A DNA stretch of 64,000 nt from Candidatus Gastranaerophilales bacterium. GTDB lineage: Bacteria; Cyanobacteriota; Vampirovibrionia; Gastranaerophilales; Gastranaerophilaceae. Below are positions 15,084-23,952 of this stretch, piece by piece (position 1 is the stretch's first letter; each line of letters opens with the position of its first letter). The DNA lies in contig CAJULX010000004.1 of NCBI GenBank assembly GCA_910587245.1, positions 28,299 to 92,298 of the forward strand, written 5' to 3'. The notes under the pieces were generated by a model. That model was not told the origin of the DNA. It made no database searches and saw only the letters and a list, made by a program, of their open reading frames with translations. Position numbers and translations under genes: made by a program.

Positions 15084-16340
15084 ATGCAAAATAATTCTTC
15101 AAAAGATAATACAAATTTGAATAACAATTTGGATAATCTGCAGGGTAAAATTTTACAAGGGAAAAAAATTTTACTCGGTCTCACAGGCTCCATTGCTTGT
15201 TATAAAACTTGCGAATTGATAAGAATGCTAACCAAAGCAGGAGCAAGCGTGAAAACGGTTATAAGCCCCTCTACGCTTGAATTTATAGGAGAAAAAACGC
15301 TTGAAACCCTTTCAAACAGCCCTGTTTATATAAATCAGTTTGCCCCAAAACAAAGTACGGAGCATATTTCACTTGCAGACTGGGCGGATTTATTTGTTAT
15401 AGCGCCAATTACGGCAAACACTATTTCAAAAATCGCCTCAGGAATAGCTGATAACCTCATTGCAAGCGTATTTAACGCTTACTTAGGCTCCAAAAAGCCC
15501 GTCATTATTGCACCTGCGATGAATACAGGAATGCTCAACAATCCTTTTGTTCAAAAAAACATAAATGCCCTGAAAAATGAAGGGATAAAAATCGCTGAAA
15601 CCGAGACGGGACAGCTTGCCTGCGGATATGAAGGAAACGGCAAAATGGCGGGCGTTGAAAAAATTTATGATTTAATTCTTAAAACTCTTTGCCCTGAAAG
15701 CATTTCCTCCGATTTAACGCCAAAAAAGAAGATATTGGTGACAACCGGCGGAACAAAAGAGTGGATAGACCCCGTACGTTTCATTTCTAACGCATCCAGC
15801 GGGCGGATGGGCTTGTGTCTTGCGGATTGCGCCCACTCTATGGGGTATGACGTTGAATTAATCAGCACGGTAGAATTTCAAAAAAGGCTTCCTTACAAAA
15901 TAACAATTGTAAATTCTACACTTGACATGTTAAACAAAATAAAAGAAAAATTCAAAACGGCGGATTATCTTATTATGGCTGCCGCCGTGAGTGATTTTCG
16001 CCCGAAAACCCAAGCAGAGCAAAAGATTTCAAAAAAACAGGATGAAAATTTAACGCTTGAATTAGTGCAAAACCCTGATATATTACAGGAAATAGGTAAA
16101 ATAAAAACGGAAAATCAAAAAACAATAGGTTTTTCACTCGGCACACAAAATATTCTGGAAACCGCAAAAGCTAAGCTGGAAGCTAAAAATGCTGATTTCA
16201 TAATTGCAAACGAAGCAAAAACAGCCCTAAATACTGATGAAAACGAGGTTTGGATAATAGATAAGGCGGGAAATACCTGTCATATCGAAAAAAATAGTAA
16301 AGAAAATGTGGCAAAAGCCATACTGGAGCGAGTTTTATGA
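15084..16340 (+). CDS. coaBC: Bifunctional phosphopantothenoylcysteine decarboxylase / phosphopantothenate-cysteine ligase
   Basis: CoaBC makes 4'-phosphopantetheine for coenzyme A by joining cysteine to phosphopantothenate and decarboxylating the product. The N-terminal flavoprotein half (about 25-210) shows LLGLTGSIACYKTCELI, the substrate motif APAMNTGM and the catalytic loop TGQLACGYEGNGKMA. The C-terminal ligase half (about 215-418) begins KILVTTGGTKEWIDPVRFISN and includes AAAVSDFRP. An unusual Asn-rich leader of about 25 residues (NNSSKDNTNLNNN) precedes the first strand. The start is 1 nt after the gmk stop and the end overlaps nif3 by 4 nt (ATGA), indicating translational coupling. 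Confidence 0.95.
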   Translation: MQNNSSKDNTNLNNNLDNLQGKILQGKKILLGLTGSIACYKTCELIRMLTKAGASVKTVISPSTLEFIGEKTLETLSNSPVYINQFAPKQSTEHISLADWADLFVIAPITANTISKIASGIADNLIASVFNAYLGSKKPVIIAPAMNTGMLNNPFVQKNINALKNEGIKIAETETGQLACGYEGNGKMAGVEKIYDLILKTLCPESISSDLTPKKKILVTTGGTKEWIDPVRFISNASSGRMGLCLADCAHSMGYDVELISTVEFQKRLPYKITIVNSTLDMLNKIKEKFKTADYLIMAAAVSDFRPKTQAEQKISKKQDENLTLELVQNPDILQEIGKIKTENQKTIGFSLGTQNILETAKAKLEAKNADFIIANEAKTALNTDENEVWIIDKAGNTCHIEKNSKENVAKAILERVL

Positions 16341-17074
16341 TTAAAACCGATGAAATTATTTCAAAAATTGAAAAGTACGCATCCCTTGATTTAATGGAAC
16401 CGTGGGATAATTCAGGATGGCAGATAAACCTGCACCACGGCTACACAAACAGGGTTTTAATAGCACTGTCATTAACCAAAGAAACGCTCTCTGAAGCAAT
16501 TACAAACGATTGTGACCTTATAATCACGCACCATCCCTTAATTTTCGACAAATTGAGCAAAATTGACAGCAGCATAATAGTAGAGGCTATAAAGCACAAT
16601 ATATGCGTATATAGCGCCCATACAAACCTTGATAAAACCTACGGCTCAACTACAGACGCACTTGCAGGAGTTTTAGGATTCAAAAACCTTATAACAGTTG
16701 ACGAATACATAAAAATTGCCCACCTGAAAGACGAAATTGACCTGATGGAGCTGTTAACAAACGTAAAAATGGCAGTAGGGTCTGAAAGAATAAAGCTTAT
16801 AAACCCTTCAAACGTAGAAACTGTAAGGAATGTAGCCCTTTGCGCAGGAGCAGGCGGAAGCTCAATTAAAAAATTGAGAGAGTATGATGTTGATTTATAC
16901 ATTACAGGAGACGTCAAATTCCACGCCGCGCTTGAAGTTCAGGGGTTTGCTGTAGCGGATATCGGGCATTTTGAATCAGAACTGCCCGTACTGCCTTTAA
17001 TTCAGGGATTAATCTCAAAAGCAGGCGTAGAAACGATTATAGCAAAAGAACATATACCCTGGGAATACATTTAA
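16337..17074 (+). CDS. Nif3-like dinuclear metal-centre protein
   Basis: A 245-residue member of the Nif3/YbgI/YqfO family (GTP cyclohydrolase 1 type 2 homologue). Metal-binding motifs are present: DLIITHHPLIF, YSAHTNLDK and GHFESE near the C-terminus. It lacks the inserted PII-like domain of YqfO-type members and is the short form. The family assembles as toroidal hexamers with a two-metal site; its biochemical role is still poorly defined. The ATG overlaps the coaBC stop (ATGA). Confidence 0.9.
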   Translation: MIKTDEIISKIEKYASLDLMEPWDNSGWQINLHHGYTNRVLIALSLTKETLSEAITNDCDLIITHHPLIFDKLSKIDSSIIVEAIKHNICVYSAHTNLDKTYGSTTDALAGVLGFKNLITVDEYIKIAHLKDEIDLMELLTNVKMAVGSERIKLINPSNVETVRNVALCAGAGGSSIKKLREYDVDLYITGDVKFHAALEVQGFAVADIGHFESELPVLPLIQGLISKAGVETIIAKEHIPWEYI

Positions 17075-17076
17075 CC

Positions 17077-17087
17077 TTACATTGTAA
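17077..17087. repeat. Small palindrome between nif3 and aroC
   Basis: TTACATTGTAA is a perfect 11-bp palindrome directly after the nif3 stop codon, followed by GTATATGTAC. Its outer bases match the TTACA-TGTAA arms of the palindrome at 10261-10275. Function unknown. Confidence 0.3.
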
Positions 17088-17140
17088 GTGTATATGTACA
17101 GGTAAATAAACACAAAAAGCGCACTATAAAAGGATAAAAT

Positions 17141-18274
17141 ATGTCAATAAGATTTCTAACATCGGGAGAATCACACGGAAAATGCCTGAATGCAATCATA
17201 GAGGGTATTGGAAGCGGATATTATCTTGATTTGGATTTTATAAATAACGAGCTCAAAAACCGCCAGCAGGGCAAAGGCAGAGGCGGAAGAATGAAAATTG
17301 AAACCGACACAATTGAAATAAAATCAGGTGTAAGGTTTCAAAAAACAACGGGCTCCCCTATCTGCATCGAAATTCAAAATAAGGATTTTGAAAACTGGAA
17401 AATCCCGATGAGTGCTACTGCTATTGACTTTGACGGACTTGATAATCAAACGCGCACAGAAATTGAAAATCTTATAAAAGAAAAAGAAATTACCCGCATA
17501 CGCCCGGGACATGCGGATTTTGCAGGAGCAATAAAATATCACCACAAAGATATAAGAAATATTCTGGAACGCTCGAGTGCACGTGAAACCGCAGCAAGAG
17601 TAGCTGTCGGGGCAATTTGCCAGAATATATTAAGAAATTTTAATATAACAGGAGAAGCCAAAACCCTTTCTATAGGCGGAAAAACCACCGAGAAAGAGAT
17701 GGATGAAATTATAGAACAAGCCAAAAAAGACGGTGAAAGCCTAGGGGGAGAGGTGGAAATCAGGTTTAAAAATCTGCCTGTGGGGCTTGGAAGCTTTGTA
17801 CACTGGGATAGAAGACTCGACGGGCGTTTAGCTGGAGCCATGATGAGCATTCCCGCAGTAAAAGCGGTCGAAATCGGCATGGGAAAAGAGGTTTCAAATT
17901 TACCGGGCTCAAAGGTGCATGATGAAATATTTTTAAAAGAGGGTGAAAACCTTGCCGTTACAAGAAATACAAATAATGCGGGCGGCATAGAAGGCGGTAT
18001 GACAAACGGAGAGGATATCGTCATAAGACTTTCAATGAAGCCTATTCCCACAATGAGAAAACCGCTGAATTCCATAAATATCAAAACAAAAACAGAGGAA
18101 AAGGCGCATTTTGAACGGGCTGACACATGTGCCGTCGAGGCGCTTGGAACAGTAGCCCTTAATTTTGCCTCTATAATATTATTGGACGCCTTTTTTGAAA
18201 AATTCGGCGCCGATAACTTTGATGAAACGATGGAAAATTTTAAAAAATATGAACAATACGCAAGAAAATTCTAA
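17141..18274 (+). CDS. aroC: Chorismate synthase
   Basis: AroC converts EPSP to chorismate with reduced FMN, the last step of the shikimate pathway. The 377-residue protein has the signatures TSGESHGKCLNAIIEGI, RQQGKGRGGRMKIETD, RPGHADFAGAIKY and RSSARETAARVAVGA. The ribosome site AAAGGAT precedes the start. The gene is followed by aroK and aroB with overlapping ends. Confidence 0.96.
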   Translation: MSIRFLTSGESHGKCLNAIIEGIGSGYYLDLDFINNELKNRQQGKGRGGRMKIETDTIEIKSGVRFQKTTGSPICIEIQNKDFENWKIPMSATAIDFDGLDNQTRTEIENLIKEKEITRIRPGHADFAGAIKYHHKDIRNILERSSARETAARVAVGAICQNILRNFNITGEAKTLSIGGKTTEKEMDEIIEQAKKDGESLGGEVEIRFKNLPVGLGSFVHWDRRLDGRLAGAMMSIPAVKAVEIGMGKEVSNLPGSKVHDEIFLKEGENLAVTRNTNNAGGIEGGMTNGEDIVIRLSMKPIPTMRKPLNSINIKTKTEEKAHFERADTCAVEALGTVALNFASIILLDAFFEKFGADNFDETMENFKKYEQYARKF

Positions 18275-18788
18275 AAACAGAACTATTATTTTAACAGGAA
18301 TGATGGGCGCCGGAAAATCAACCGTAGGCAGTGTTTTATCAAGAAAATTAAAACTCGGCTTTATTGATTTGGATGCATTAATTGAAAAAAACCGGAAAAT
18401 GACCATCCCCGAAATCTTCAAAACCTTTGGAGAAGCGGCTTTTAGAGAAATGGAATTTGATACCATAAATTCGTTTCAAACAGGGCAAAAGCTGATTATA
18501 TCAACGGGCGGCGGAATTGTTGAAAATAAAAAAAATATTGAAAAATTAAGACAAACAGGGCGCATATATTACCTTGAAGCCTCTGCAAACACTCTCTATG
18601 AGCGGATTAAAGACGATACAAAAAGACCGCTTTTGATGACAAAAGACCCCAAAAAAACGCTGGAAGAAATTTTAAATAAAAGGCGTGCAAAATATGAATG
18701 TGCTGATTTTAAAATAAACACGGAAAATAAGACTGCAAAAGAAATAACGGATGAGATAGCTGAGATTTATGAAAAAATTAACGGTTGA
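18249..18788 (+). CDS. aroK: Shikimate kinase
   Basis: AroK phosphorylates shikimate at O3. The Walker A motif ILTGMMGAGKSTVG and the substrate motifs FIDLDALIE, FREME and ISTGGGIVENKK are intact. I place the start at ATG 18249, giving 179 residues with the P-loop near residue 16 and overlapping aroC by 26 nt; an earlier in-frame ATG (18195) would add 18 residues translated from inside aroC and is less likely. The 3' end overlaps aroB by 20 nt. Confidence 0.94.
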   Translation: MNNTQENSKNRTIILTGMMGAGKSTVGSVLSRKLKLGFIDLDALIEKNRKMTIPEIFKTFGEAAFREMEFDTINSFQTGQKLIISTGGGIVENKKNIEKLRQTGRIYYLEASANTLYERIKDDTKRPLLMTKDPKKTLEEILNKRRAKYECADFKINTENKTAKEITDEIAEIYEKING

Positions 18789-19857
18789 ATTAAAAGAAAA
18801 AAGCTACCCAATAATCATTAATTACGGGCTTTTAGATGATATAAAAGGCGCAATTACCGAAAATTATAAAGGAAACGGGCGTTTTTTTGTAATAACAAAT
18901 AAAACCATATACCCGCTCTACAAAAGGGTCTTAGACAATTTTGAACATATAATTCAAATTGAAGACGGGGAAGAATACAAAAATTTCCAGACATTTGAAT
19001 ACATTATGGATAAACTTCTTGAAGCCAAGATTGAGCGCGGCGACTGTATTATAGCCTTTGGCGGCGGTGTTGTGGGCGATATGGCAGGATTTGCCGCTTC
19101 AAGCGTTTTAAGGGGAATTGATTATATTCAAATCCCTACAACCCTTCTCTCGCAAGTAGATTCATCCGTTGGCGGAAAAACGGGTTTTAATCATAAAATG
19201 GGAAAAAACCTTATAGGCGCCTTTAAACAGCCAAAACTTGTTTTGATTGACCCCAAAACCCTTGGTACACTTGATGTACGCCAGATAAAAACAGGTCTTG
19301 GAGAAGTTTTGAAATATGCTTTTATTGAAAACAGTGCATCGGATAGGAATTTCGGCTTTTTCAATATATTAAAAACCTTAAAAGACAATGCAAATAGCGG
19401 TTTATACGATGAGCTAAAAAATCATTGGGAAGAAATAATTTATATATCCGTTTCCATGAAAGCGGATGTTGTGTCAAAAGATGAGTGCGAAAAGGGTTTA
19501 AGGGCAATTTTAAATTTCGGACACACTTTTGCCCATGCACTTGAAAAAATTACATATTATAAAAAATATACGCACGGCGAAGCTGTTGCAGCAGGCATGA
19601 TTATGGCGTTTAATACCGCGCTTTCAAGAGGCTTTATAGACAGAGAATACTATAAAAACGCGGTGGATTTGATTTACGCTTATGATTTGATTTCAAATGA
19701 TATGAAAAATTTAAATAAAGATGATATGTTTAATGCGATGAAATCCGATAAAAAGGTAAGCCATAGCGCAATTAAGCTTGTACTGCCCGTTTCGCCCTTT
19801 AAAGTTCAGCTTTTTGACGATACATCAAAGCTTTTGATAAAAGATTCCCTGCTTTAG
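18769..19857 (+). CDS. aroB: 3-dehydroquinate synthase
   Basis: AroB cyclises DAHP to 3-dehydroquinate, the second step of the pathway, using NAD+ and a metal ion. The 362-residue protein contains the NAD-binding GGGVVGDMAGFAAS, the substrate segment PTTLLSQVDSSVGGKTGFN and metal ligands in LNFGHTFAHALE and YTHGEAVAAGM. It overlaps aroK by 20 nt. Its last 59 bases are also coding for the convergent TPR gene (stop at 19799), which constrains both C-termini and leaves no room for an intergenic terminator. Confidence 0.96.
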   Translation: MKKLTVELKEKSYPIIINYGLLDDIKGAITENYKGNGRFFVITNKTIYPLYKRVLDNFEHIIQIEDGEEYKNFQTFEYIMDKLLEAKIERGDCIIAFGGGVVGDMAGFAASSVLRGIDYIQIPTTLLSQVDSSVGGKTGFNHKMGKNLIGAFKQPKLVLIDPKTLGTLDVRQIKTGLGEVLKYAFIENSASDRNFGFFNILKTLKDNANSGLYDELKNHWEEIIYISVSMKADVVSKDECEKGLRAILNFGHTFAHALEKITYYKKYTHGEAVAAGMIMAFNTALSRGFIDREYYKNAVDLIYAYDLISNDMKNLNKDDMFNAMKSDKKVSHSAIKLVLPVSPFKVQLFDDTSKLLIKDSLL

Positions 19858-21559
19858 TTTCGTTACCAAGCCTTGCCATAATAGCAGATGCAGCTTCGTA
19901 ATTATTTGAAAGCTCATTGTAATCCTGAAGGTCAAAAAGCGCTTTAGCTGCTTGTTTGTAGGTATTCAGCGCCTTAATATCCTCACCCACATATTCATAA
20001 TTTTCCGCAGCCTCCGTCAAAACACCCGCAATTGTTCTTAAATTACCGGTTTCATAAGCGGAATCAACAGCAAGAATATTGAATACTTCCGTATTTTCTT
20101 TATCGTATCTGTCTGCAAATAAACCTGCAAGATACTTAAGTGCTTTTGTTTTACCCGCAGGGTTTTGCGCTTCTTCGGATGTTTCAACCGCAAGTGAATA
20201 CTGTTCAACCGCAGGGTCAAACATCACATAATCGTCATAAATCCTCCCCATCTTAAGATGAGCATGTGTTTTTAAATTATTGTCACTGCACTTTGTGGCT
20301 TCATTATAATCTTGAAGCGCATATTCGGCATAATCATAATCATCAAAAACCTTGCCGCGCTCAAAATGAATGGCCGCTTTTAAATTTTCATATCCTGAAT
20401 CTTGAACAAGTTTTAATGCCTCATCATAAAGTTTTAAAGCGCTCATCGGGTCGCCGTTTTCTTTTACGATTCTTTTTGCTCTGATAAAATTATTTCTTGC
20501 AATCTGCTCTTCTTCGCCAAGAACCGTGCGAAGCGGGGTTAATTCTTCCGCCTGAAGGTTATAATTTTGAACGGTTTGCAAGGAAACTGCAGGCGCATCC
20601 ATTGAAGCGTTCAGCCTGTGTACGGCATTTTGAGGTTCAGCTTCTTCAACAAAAGAAACAGCGGCTTCCGAAGAAAACTCCGCGGAAGCCGCTGTAGTTG
20701 AATAGGTCAAATCAGTATCAACAGGAACTGCGGCTTCAAAAACCTGCGCTCCTGAAATATTACCGCCGAATGCAGGTTCAATGGGCATTTGAGCATCCAA
20801 AGGGGCTGCCGCATAGGAAGAAACCTGCCCTATAGGCTTAATTTCATTAATGGTAACTTTGTTTTGCGGAATATTGTAAATATTTAAAGGCGCATTTTGA
20901 AAATCATCCGCCGTTGAAATTTTATCAAAAGTTTTAACAGAATCGGGCTGCACCCCTATTGTATTATCAGCATTTACATTATCCCAAATTTCCTGTACAC
21001 TTTTATTTTCAGAACCTAAAGGCTGATTGCCCGCTTCGGACGCTTTCTTTTCGGGAATCTGCACTCTGAAATCTTCATTTATGAATTCAGGATCAGCCTT
21101 TAATTCCACATTTTGTAAAAATAAAGCGTTAACCCAGTCTTCCACAACGGTAGAAGGCTTTTTCAGACTGTCTTCAATAAATTTATCGGAAATTTTTGAA
21201 GCATTTTTTAAATTGGATAAAATTATTTCCCTTGAAGGATTTTCCTTTTTGGATTCATTTTCAACAAGCCCTAAATAAATATGCACTTCATCTGAAATTT
21301 CTTTCGGCGCGTTAATGGCGGCTATTGTACTTTTAAAATCTTCAACAACCTGTGAAATATTTACTTTGTTTTTTGTATAATCAACCTGGACTTTATTGCC
21401 GTTTGGAAAATGCCTCTGCTGTCCCCTGCCTTCATCGAAAGAAACAGGCTTTTGTGCAGCGGTTTCATTACCCGCATCTTCCTTATTTTCCGTATAAGGA
21501 TTTTGTTTCGGGTTTCTGTATGTAATATTTATAGGATTAATCAAGTTATAGTTATACAA
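19799..21559 (-). CDS. TPR-containing protein with a long polar N-terminal region
   Basis: A 586-residue protein with no clear signal peptide. Residues 1-340 are polar, rich in Asn, Ala, Pro and Glu, and probably mostly disordered apart from a helical patch near 75-160. Residues about 345-580 form tetratricopeptide-like helices (ALKLYDEALKLVQDSGYENLKAAIHFERGKV is typical, shown here only in part as ALKLYDEALKLV). TPR domains mediate protein-protein contacts. The start begins MYNYNLINPINITYRN, and the gene is transcribed away from the microprotein operon at 21778. The last 59 bases overlap aroB on the other strand. Confidence 0.75.
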   Translation of the reverse strand: MYNYNLINPINITYRNPKQNPYTENKEDAGNETAAQKPVSFDEGRGQQRHFPNGNKVQVDYTKNKVNISQVVEDFKSTIAAINAPKEISDEVHIYLGLVENESKKENPSREIILSNLKNASKISDKFIEDSLKKPSTVVEDWVNALFLQNVELKADPEFINEDFRVQIPEKKASEAGNQPLGSENKSVQEIWDNVNADNTIGVQPDSVKTFDKISTADDFQNAPLNIYNIPQNKVTINEIKPIGQVSSYAAAPLDAQMPIEPAFGGNISGAQVFEAAVPVDTDLTYSTTAASAEFSSEAAVSFVEEAEPQNAVHRLNASMDAPAVSLQTVQNYNLQAEELTPLRTVLGEEEQIARNNFIRAKRIVKENGDPMSALKLYDEALKLVQDSGYENLKAAIHFERGKVFDDYDYAEYALQDYNEATKCSDNNLKTHAHLKMGRIYDDYVMFDPAVEQYSLAVETSEEAQNPAGKTKALKYLAGLFADRYDKENTEVFNILAVDSAYETGNLRTIAGVLTEAAENYEYVGEDIKALNTYKQAAKALFDLQDYNELSNNYEAASAIMARLGNETKAGNLLSKALMYRQKAEL

Positions 21560-21777
21560 CTTTTTTGCCTTTAAATTTTAAAAACCTATTCTCCCAATAC
21601 TTAGTATAGAAGAATTTGTCTTATTTTGTTTCATTCAAACAGAGGATTTTTTAACAGAATTTCTAAAGCCTATTCAAATACTTTTTAATATTTTTTTCAA
21701 AAAAGTCAAAAAATGTTGTAAAAAATCAAAGTATGTTAGATAATAAAAATAAATTAAAAGGAGCTTTTAGTAATAAT

Positions 21778-21909
21778 ATGTCAGATTATGTTTTCAAAAT
21801 TAAAAAGGGCGAAATAGAAATTGAAATCGCTTCGGATGATTCAAAATTCATTGAAGAAGAGCTTTCAAAATGGCGTGAAGATATTTTAAAATTACAAAAC
21901 CAAAATTAA
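21778..21909 (+). CDS. 43-residue microprotein resembling the N-terminal module of the next gene product
   Basis: A short gene of 43 codons with a strong ribosome site (AAAAGGAG, about 13 nt upstream). It begins MSDYVFKIKKGEIEIEIAS and ends KWREDILKLQNQN. The pattern of a beta-hairpin followed by a helix matches the first 40 residues of the next gene product (YKLTVKYSGVCELSIAGD followed by a FDQYVKSIL helix), with aligned Tyr, Gly, Glu, Ile-Ala and acidic positions. The start and spacing, 28 nt before the next ATG, indicate a real gene at the head of the spmAB operon. It may be a stand-alone copy of the module that regulates or pairs with the larger protein; this is inference. Confidence 0.7.
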   Translation: MSDYVFKIKKGEIEIEIASDDSKFIEEELSKWREDILKLQNQN

Positions 21910-21937
21910 AATTAATTTTTTGGGGCAGGTATGGTAT

Positions 21938-22660
21938 ATGGCAAAATATAAATTAACCGTTAAATACTCAGGAGTGTGCGAATTATCCATTGCGGGCGAT
22001 ATTCCTGACATCATAAGAAGCGAATTTGACCAGTATGTTAAATCTATTCTTTATAAAAAAGAAGAATGGGAAAATTTTGAAACCAATTTTAAAGAAGCGG
22101 CAAAGCTTGAATACGGCGACCCGAAAAAGCTTGAAGACCTTGTAAAAAAAGAACCGCAGACGGAAGAAACTGCTGAAAAAAGCAATGAAGACAAACAGGA
22201 AAACGCAAAATCCGAAGAAAATCCTATTGAAGAAGACATAAAAGAAAATACGGAAACGGAAGAAATTTCTAAACCTGAAGAAAAAATTTCCAAAGAAGAA
22301 AAACCGGAAGAAGAAAAATCCGAAGAAGAGAAAAAGCCCGCTAAAAAAGCTAAAAAATCAAGAATGGAGCTTATATCTTTCGGAGAATATGTTAAAAATA
22401 AAAAAATAAATACACCGCTGGATGAATTTGTGGCAGGCGCCTGCTATCTTGATGAAATTTTAAATGTTAAAGAATTCAGTTTAAAACAGATAAATGCAAA
22501 ATTATATCCCGTTTTCAAAAGACTTGCAAGCTCCATAGTTATAGATGAAGCCCAAGAGCGCGTTTTAATCGAAACAATTAAAGAAGATGATAAGGTGCGC
22601 TATAAAATTAATCAAAACGCCTGGAATTACCACAATTTTGACCTTGTAGGGCGCAAATAA
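21938..22660 (+). CDS. Unknown protein: small N-terminal module, charged linker, possible winged-helix C-terminus
   Basis: I take ATG 21938 (MAKYKLTVKYSG), giving 240 residues; an in-frame TTG at 21920 adds six. Residues 1-45 form a beta-hairpin/helix module shared with the preceding microprotein. Residues about 60-140 are a Glu/Lys-rich low-complexity linker. Residues about 145-240 (ELISFGEYVKNKKINTPLDE, then VAGACYLDEILNVKEFS) have helices followed by a beta pair that suggest a winged-helix fold; this is a reading of the pattern, not a database match. No signal peptide or membrane helix. It is followed 12 nt later by spmA. Confidence 0.65.
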   Translation: MAKYKLTVKYSGVCELSIAGDIPDIIRSEFDQYVKSILYKKEEWENFETNFKEAAKLEYGDPKKLEDLVKKEPQTEETAEKSNEDKQENAKSEENPIEEDIKENTETEEISKPEEKISKEEKPEEEKSEEEKKPAKKAKKSRMELISFGEYVKNKKINTPLDEFVAGACYLDEILNVKEFSLKQINAKLYPVFKRLASSIVIDEAQERVLIETIKEDDKVRYKINQNAWNYHNFDLVGRK

Positions 22661-22672
22661 CAGGTATATCGG

Positions 22673-23416
22673 ATGAATTATATCTGGGGCGGATTAATTT
22701 TAATTTCATTGTTTACGGGTGCCATAAACGGCAGGCTCGATGATGTTATAAATGCAATGCTTTTATCGGTGCAAAATGCTGTAAATATTGGTATTGCGCT
22801 AATCGGAATTATGGCTTTCTGGCTTGGAATTGTACGTATTGCAGAAATTTCAGGGTTAATTGAAAAATTTTCAAAATTAATAAGCCCGATTCTAAGACTC
22901 ATTTTTAATGAACTGCCAAAAAACAGTCCCGCTTTTTCAAATATAGCACTTAATTTCAGCGCAAACGCTTTAGGGCTTTCAAACGCGGCAACACCTTTCG
23001 GTATAAAAGCAATGCAGGATTTAAAATATGAAGCTGAAAAAAATGGTGAAGGCGATGACACCGCAAGCAATTCAATGTGCACCTTCCTTGGGATGAATAC
23101 TGCAGGATTTCAACTGATTCCCGCAAGTGTAATTGCAATTTTAATTGCCTCAAAGGCCGATAACCCGACGGAAATTATTCTGCCCGCCCTTATTGTTACA
23201 ACAATAGCGTTTATTTCAGCCATAATTATTTCAAAAATTCTGGCTCCGTTTTTTAAAGACAAAAACACAAGAAAAAACAAATACAAAAATAAATTGAATA
23301 AATTCAAAAAACCTGCGGAAGACGATTTTTTCAAAGAAAAGCCGAAAGAAAATAAATTCAAACACAAAAAAAGTCTGAAAAGCCTTAAACATAAAGGCAA
23401 AGGAGGTTTATTTTGA
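22673..23416 (+). CDS. spmA: Spore maturation protein A-like (nucleoside recognition/gate domain) membrane protein
   Basis: A 247-residue integral membrane protein matching SpmA, with NGRLDDVINAMLLSVQNAV, the conserved ALNFSANALGLSNAATPFGI and the CTFLGMNTAGFQLIP segment of the gate domain. In Bacillus subtilis SpmA and SpmB affect spore core dehydration, but the pair is widespread in bacteria that do not sporulate. No other sporulation gene is present here, so I infer a general membrane function. The last 50 residues are an unusual Lys/Asn-rich cytoplasmic tail. The stop overlaps the TTG start of spmB. Confidence 0.88.
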   Translation: MNYIWGGLILISLFTGAINGRLDDVINAMLLSVQNAVNIGIALIGIMAFWLGIVRIAEISGLIEKFSKLISPILRLIFNELPKNSPAFSNIALNFSANALGLSNAATPFGIKAMQDLKYEAEKNGEGDDTASNSMCTFLGMNTAGFQLIPASVIAILIASKADNPTEIILPALIVTTIAFISAIIISKILAPFFKDKNTRKNKYKNKLNKFKKPAEDDFFKEKPKENKFKHKKSLKSLKHKGKGGLF

Positions 23417-23946
23417 AAGAAATTTTAAACCTCATTTCAACCCTCATTCTGCCTTTAATTATAGTTATAATCCTGTTTTCAGGGTTTTTAAAAAAAGTGC
23501 CTGTTTATGAAACTTTTATTGAAGGCGCAAAAGACGGATTAAAAATAAGCGTAAAAATCATCCCCTATCTTATAGCTATAATGGCGGCCGTTTCAATGTT
23601 TCGCGCATCGGGCGCAATTGAAGCTCTGGCAGAAGTTTTAAAAACACCGCTTGAAGCTTTAAAAATCCCTGTTGATACGCTTCCTTTAATGCTTACACGT
23701 TCATTATCAGGCGGAGCAACACTGGGTATATTCTCCGATATCGTTAATGCCAACGGTGCAAACTCCTATGCCGCAAAACTTTCAGCTGTAATTGTCGGAA
23801 GTTCCGAAACAACATTTTATGTTTTATCCGTTTATTTTGGTGCGGTTGGAATTAAAAAATTTCGCCATGCAATTTTAACGGGCATTTTAGCGGATATAAT
23901 CGGCATTGCCGCTGCCATCCTCATCTGCAATTGGCTTTTATTATAA
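23413..23946 (+). CDS. spmB: Spore maturation protein B-like membrane protein
   Basis: A 177-residue membrane protein of the SpmB family, with FIEGAKDGLKISVKIIPYL, the motif RSLSGGATLGIFSDI and VGSSETTFYVLSVYFGAVG. The start is TTG, overlapping the spmA stop as TTGA, with a perfect AGGAGG ribosome site 6 nt upstream. The stop is only 6 nt from the stop of the convergent hpt gene, and no terminator fits between them. Confidence 0.9.
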   Translation: MKEILNLISTLILPLIIVIILFSGFLKKVPVYETFIEGAKDGLKISVKIIPYLIAIMAAVSMFRASGAIEALAEVLKTPLEALKIPVDTLPLMLTRSLSGGATLGIFSDIVNANGANSYAAKLSAVIVGSSETTFYVLSVYFGAVGIKKFRHAILTGILADIIGIAAAILICNWLLL

Positions 23947-23952
23947 TAAACT

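Noticed and set aside
18195..18248. ATG at 18195 as the start of aroK
   Set aside because: It is deep in aroC and gives an unneeded 18-residue leader; the ATG at 18249 fits the family length.
22673..23946. Evidence that the organism sporulates
   Set aside because: SpmA and SpmB homologues are widespread in non-sporulating bacteria and no other sporulation genes are present.
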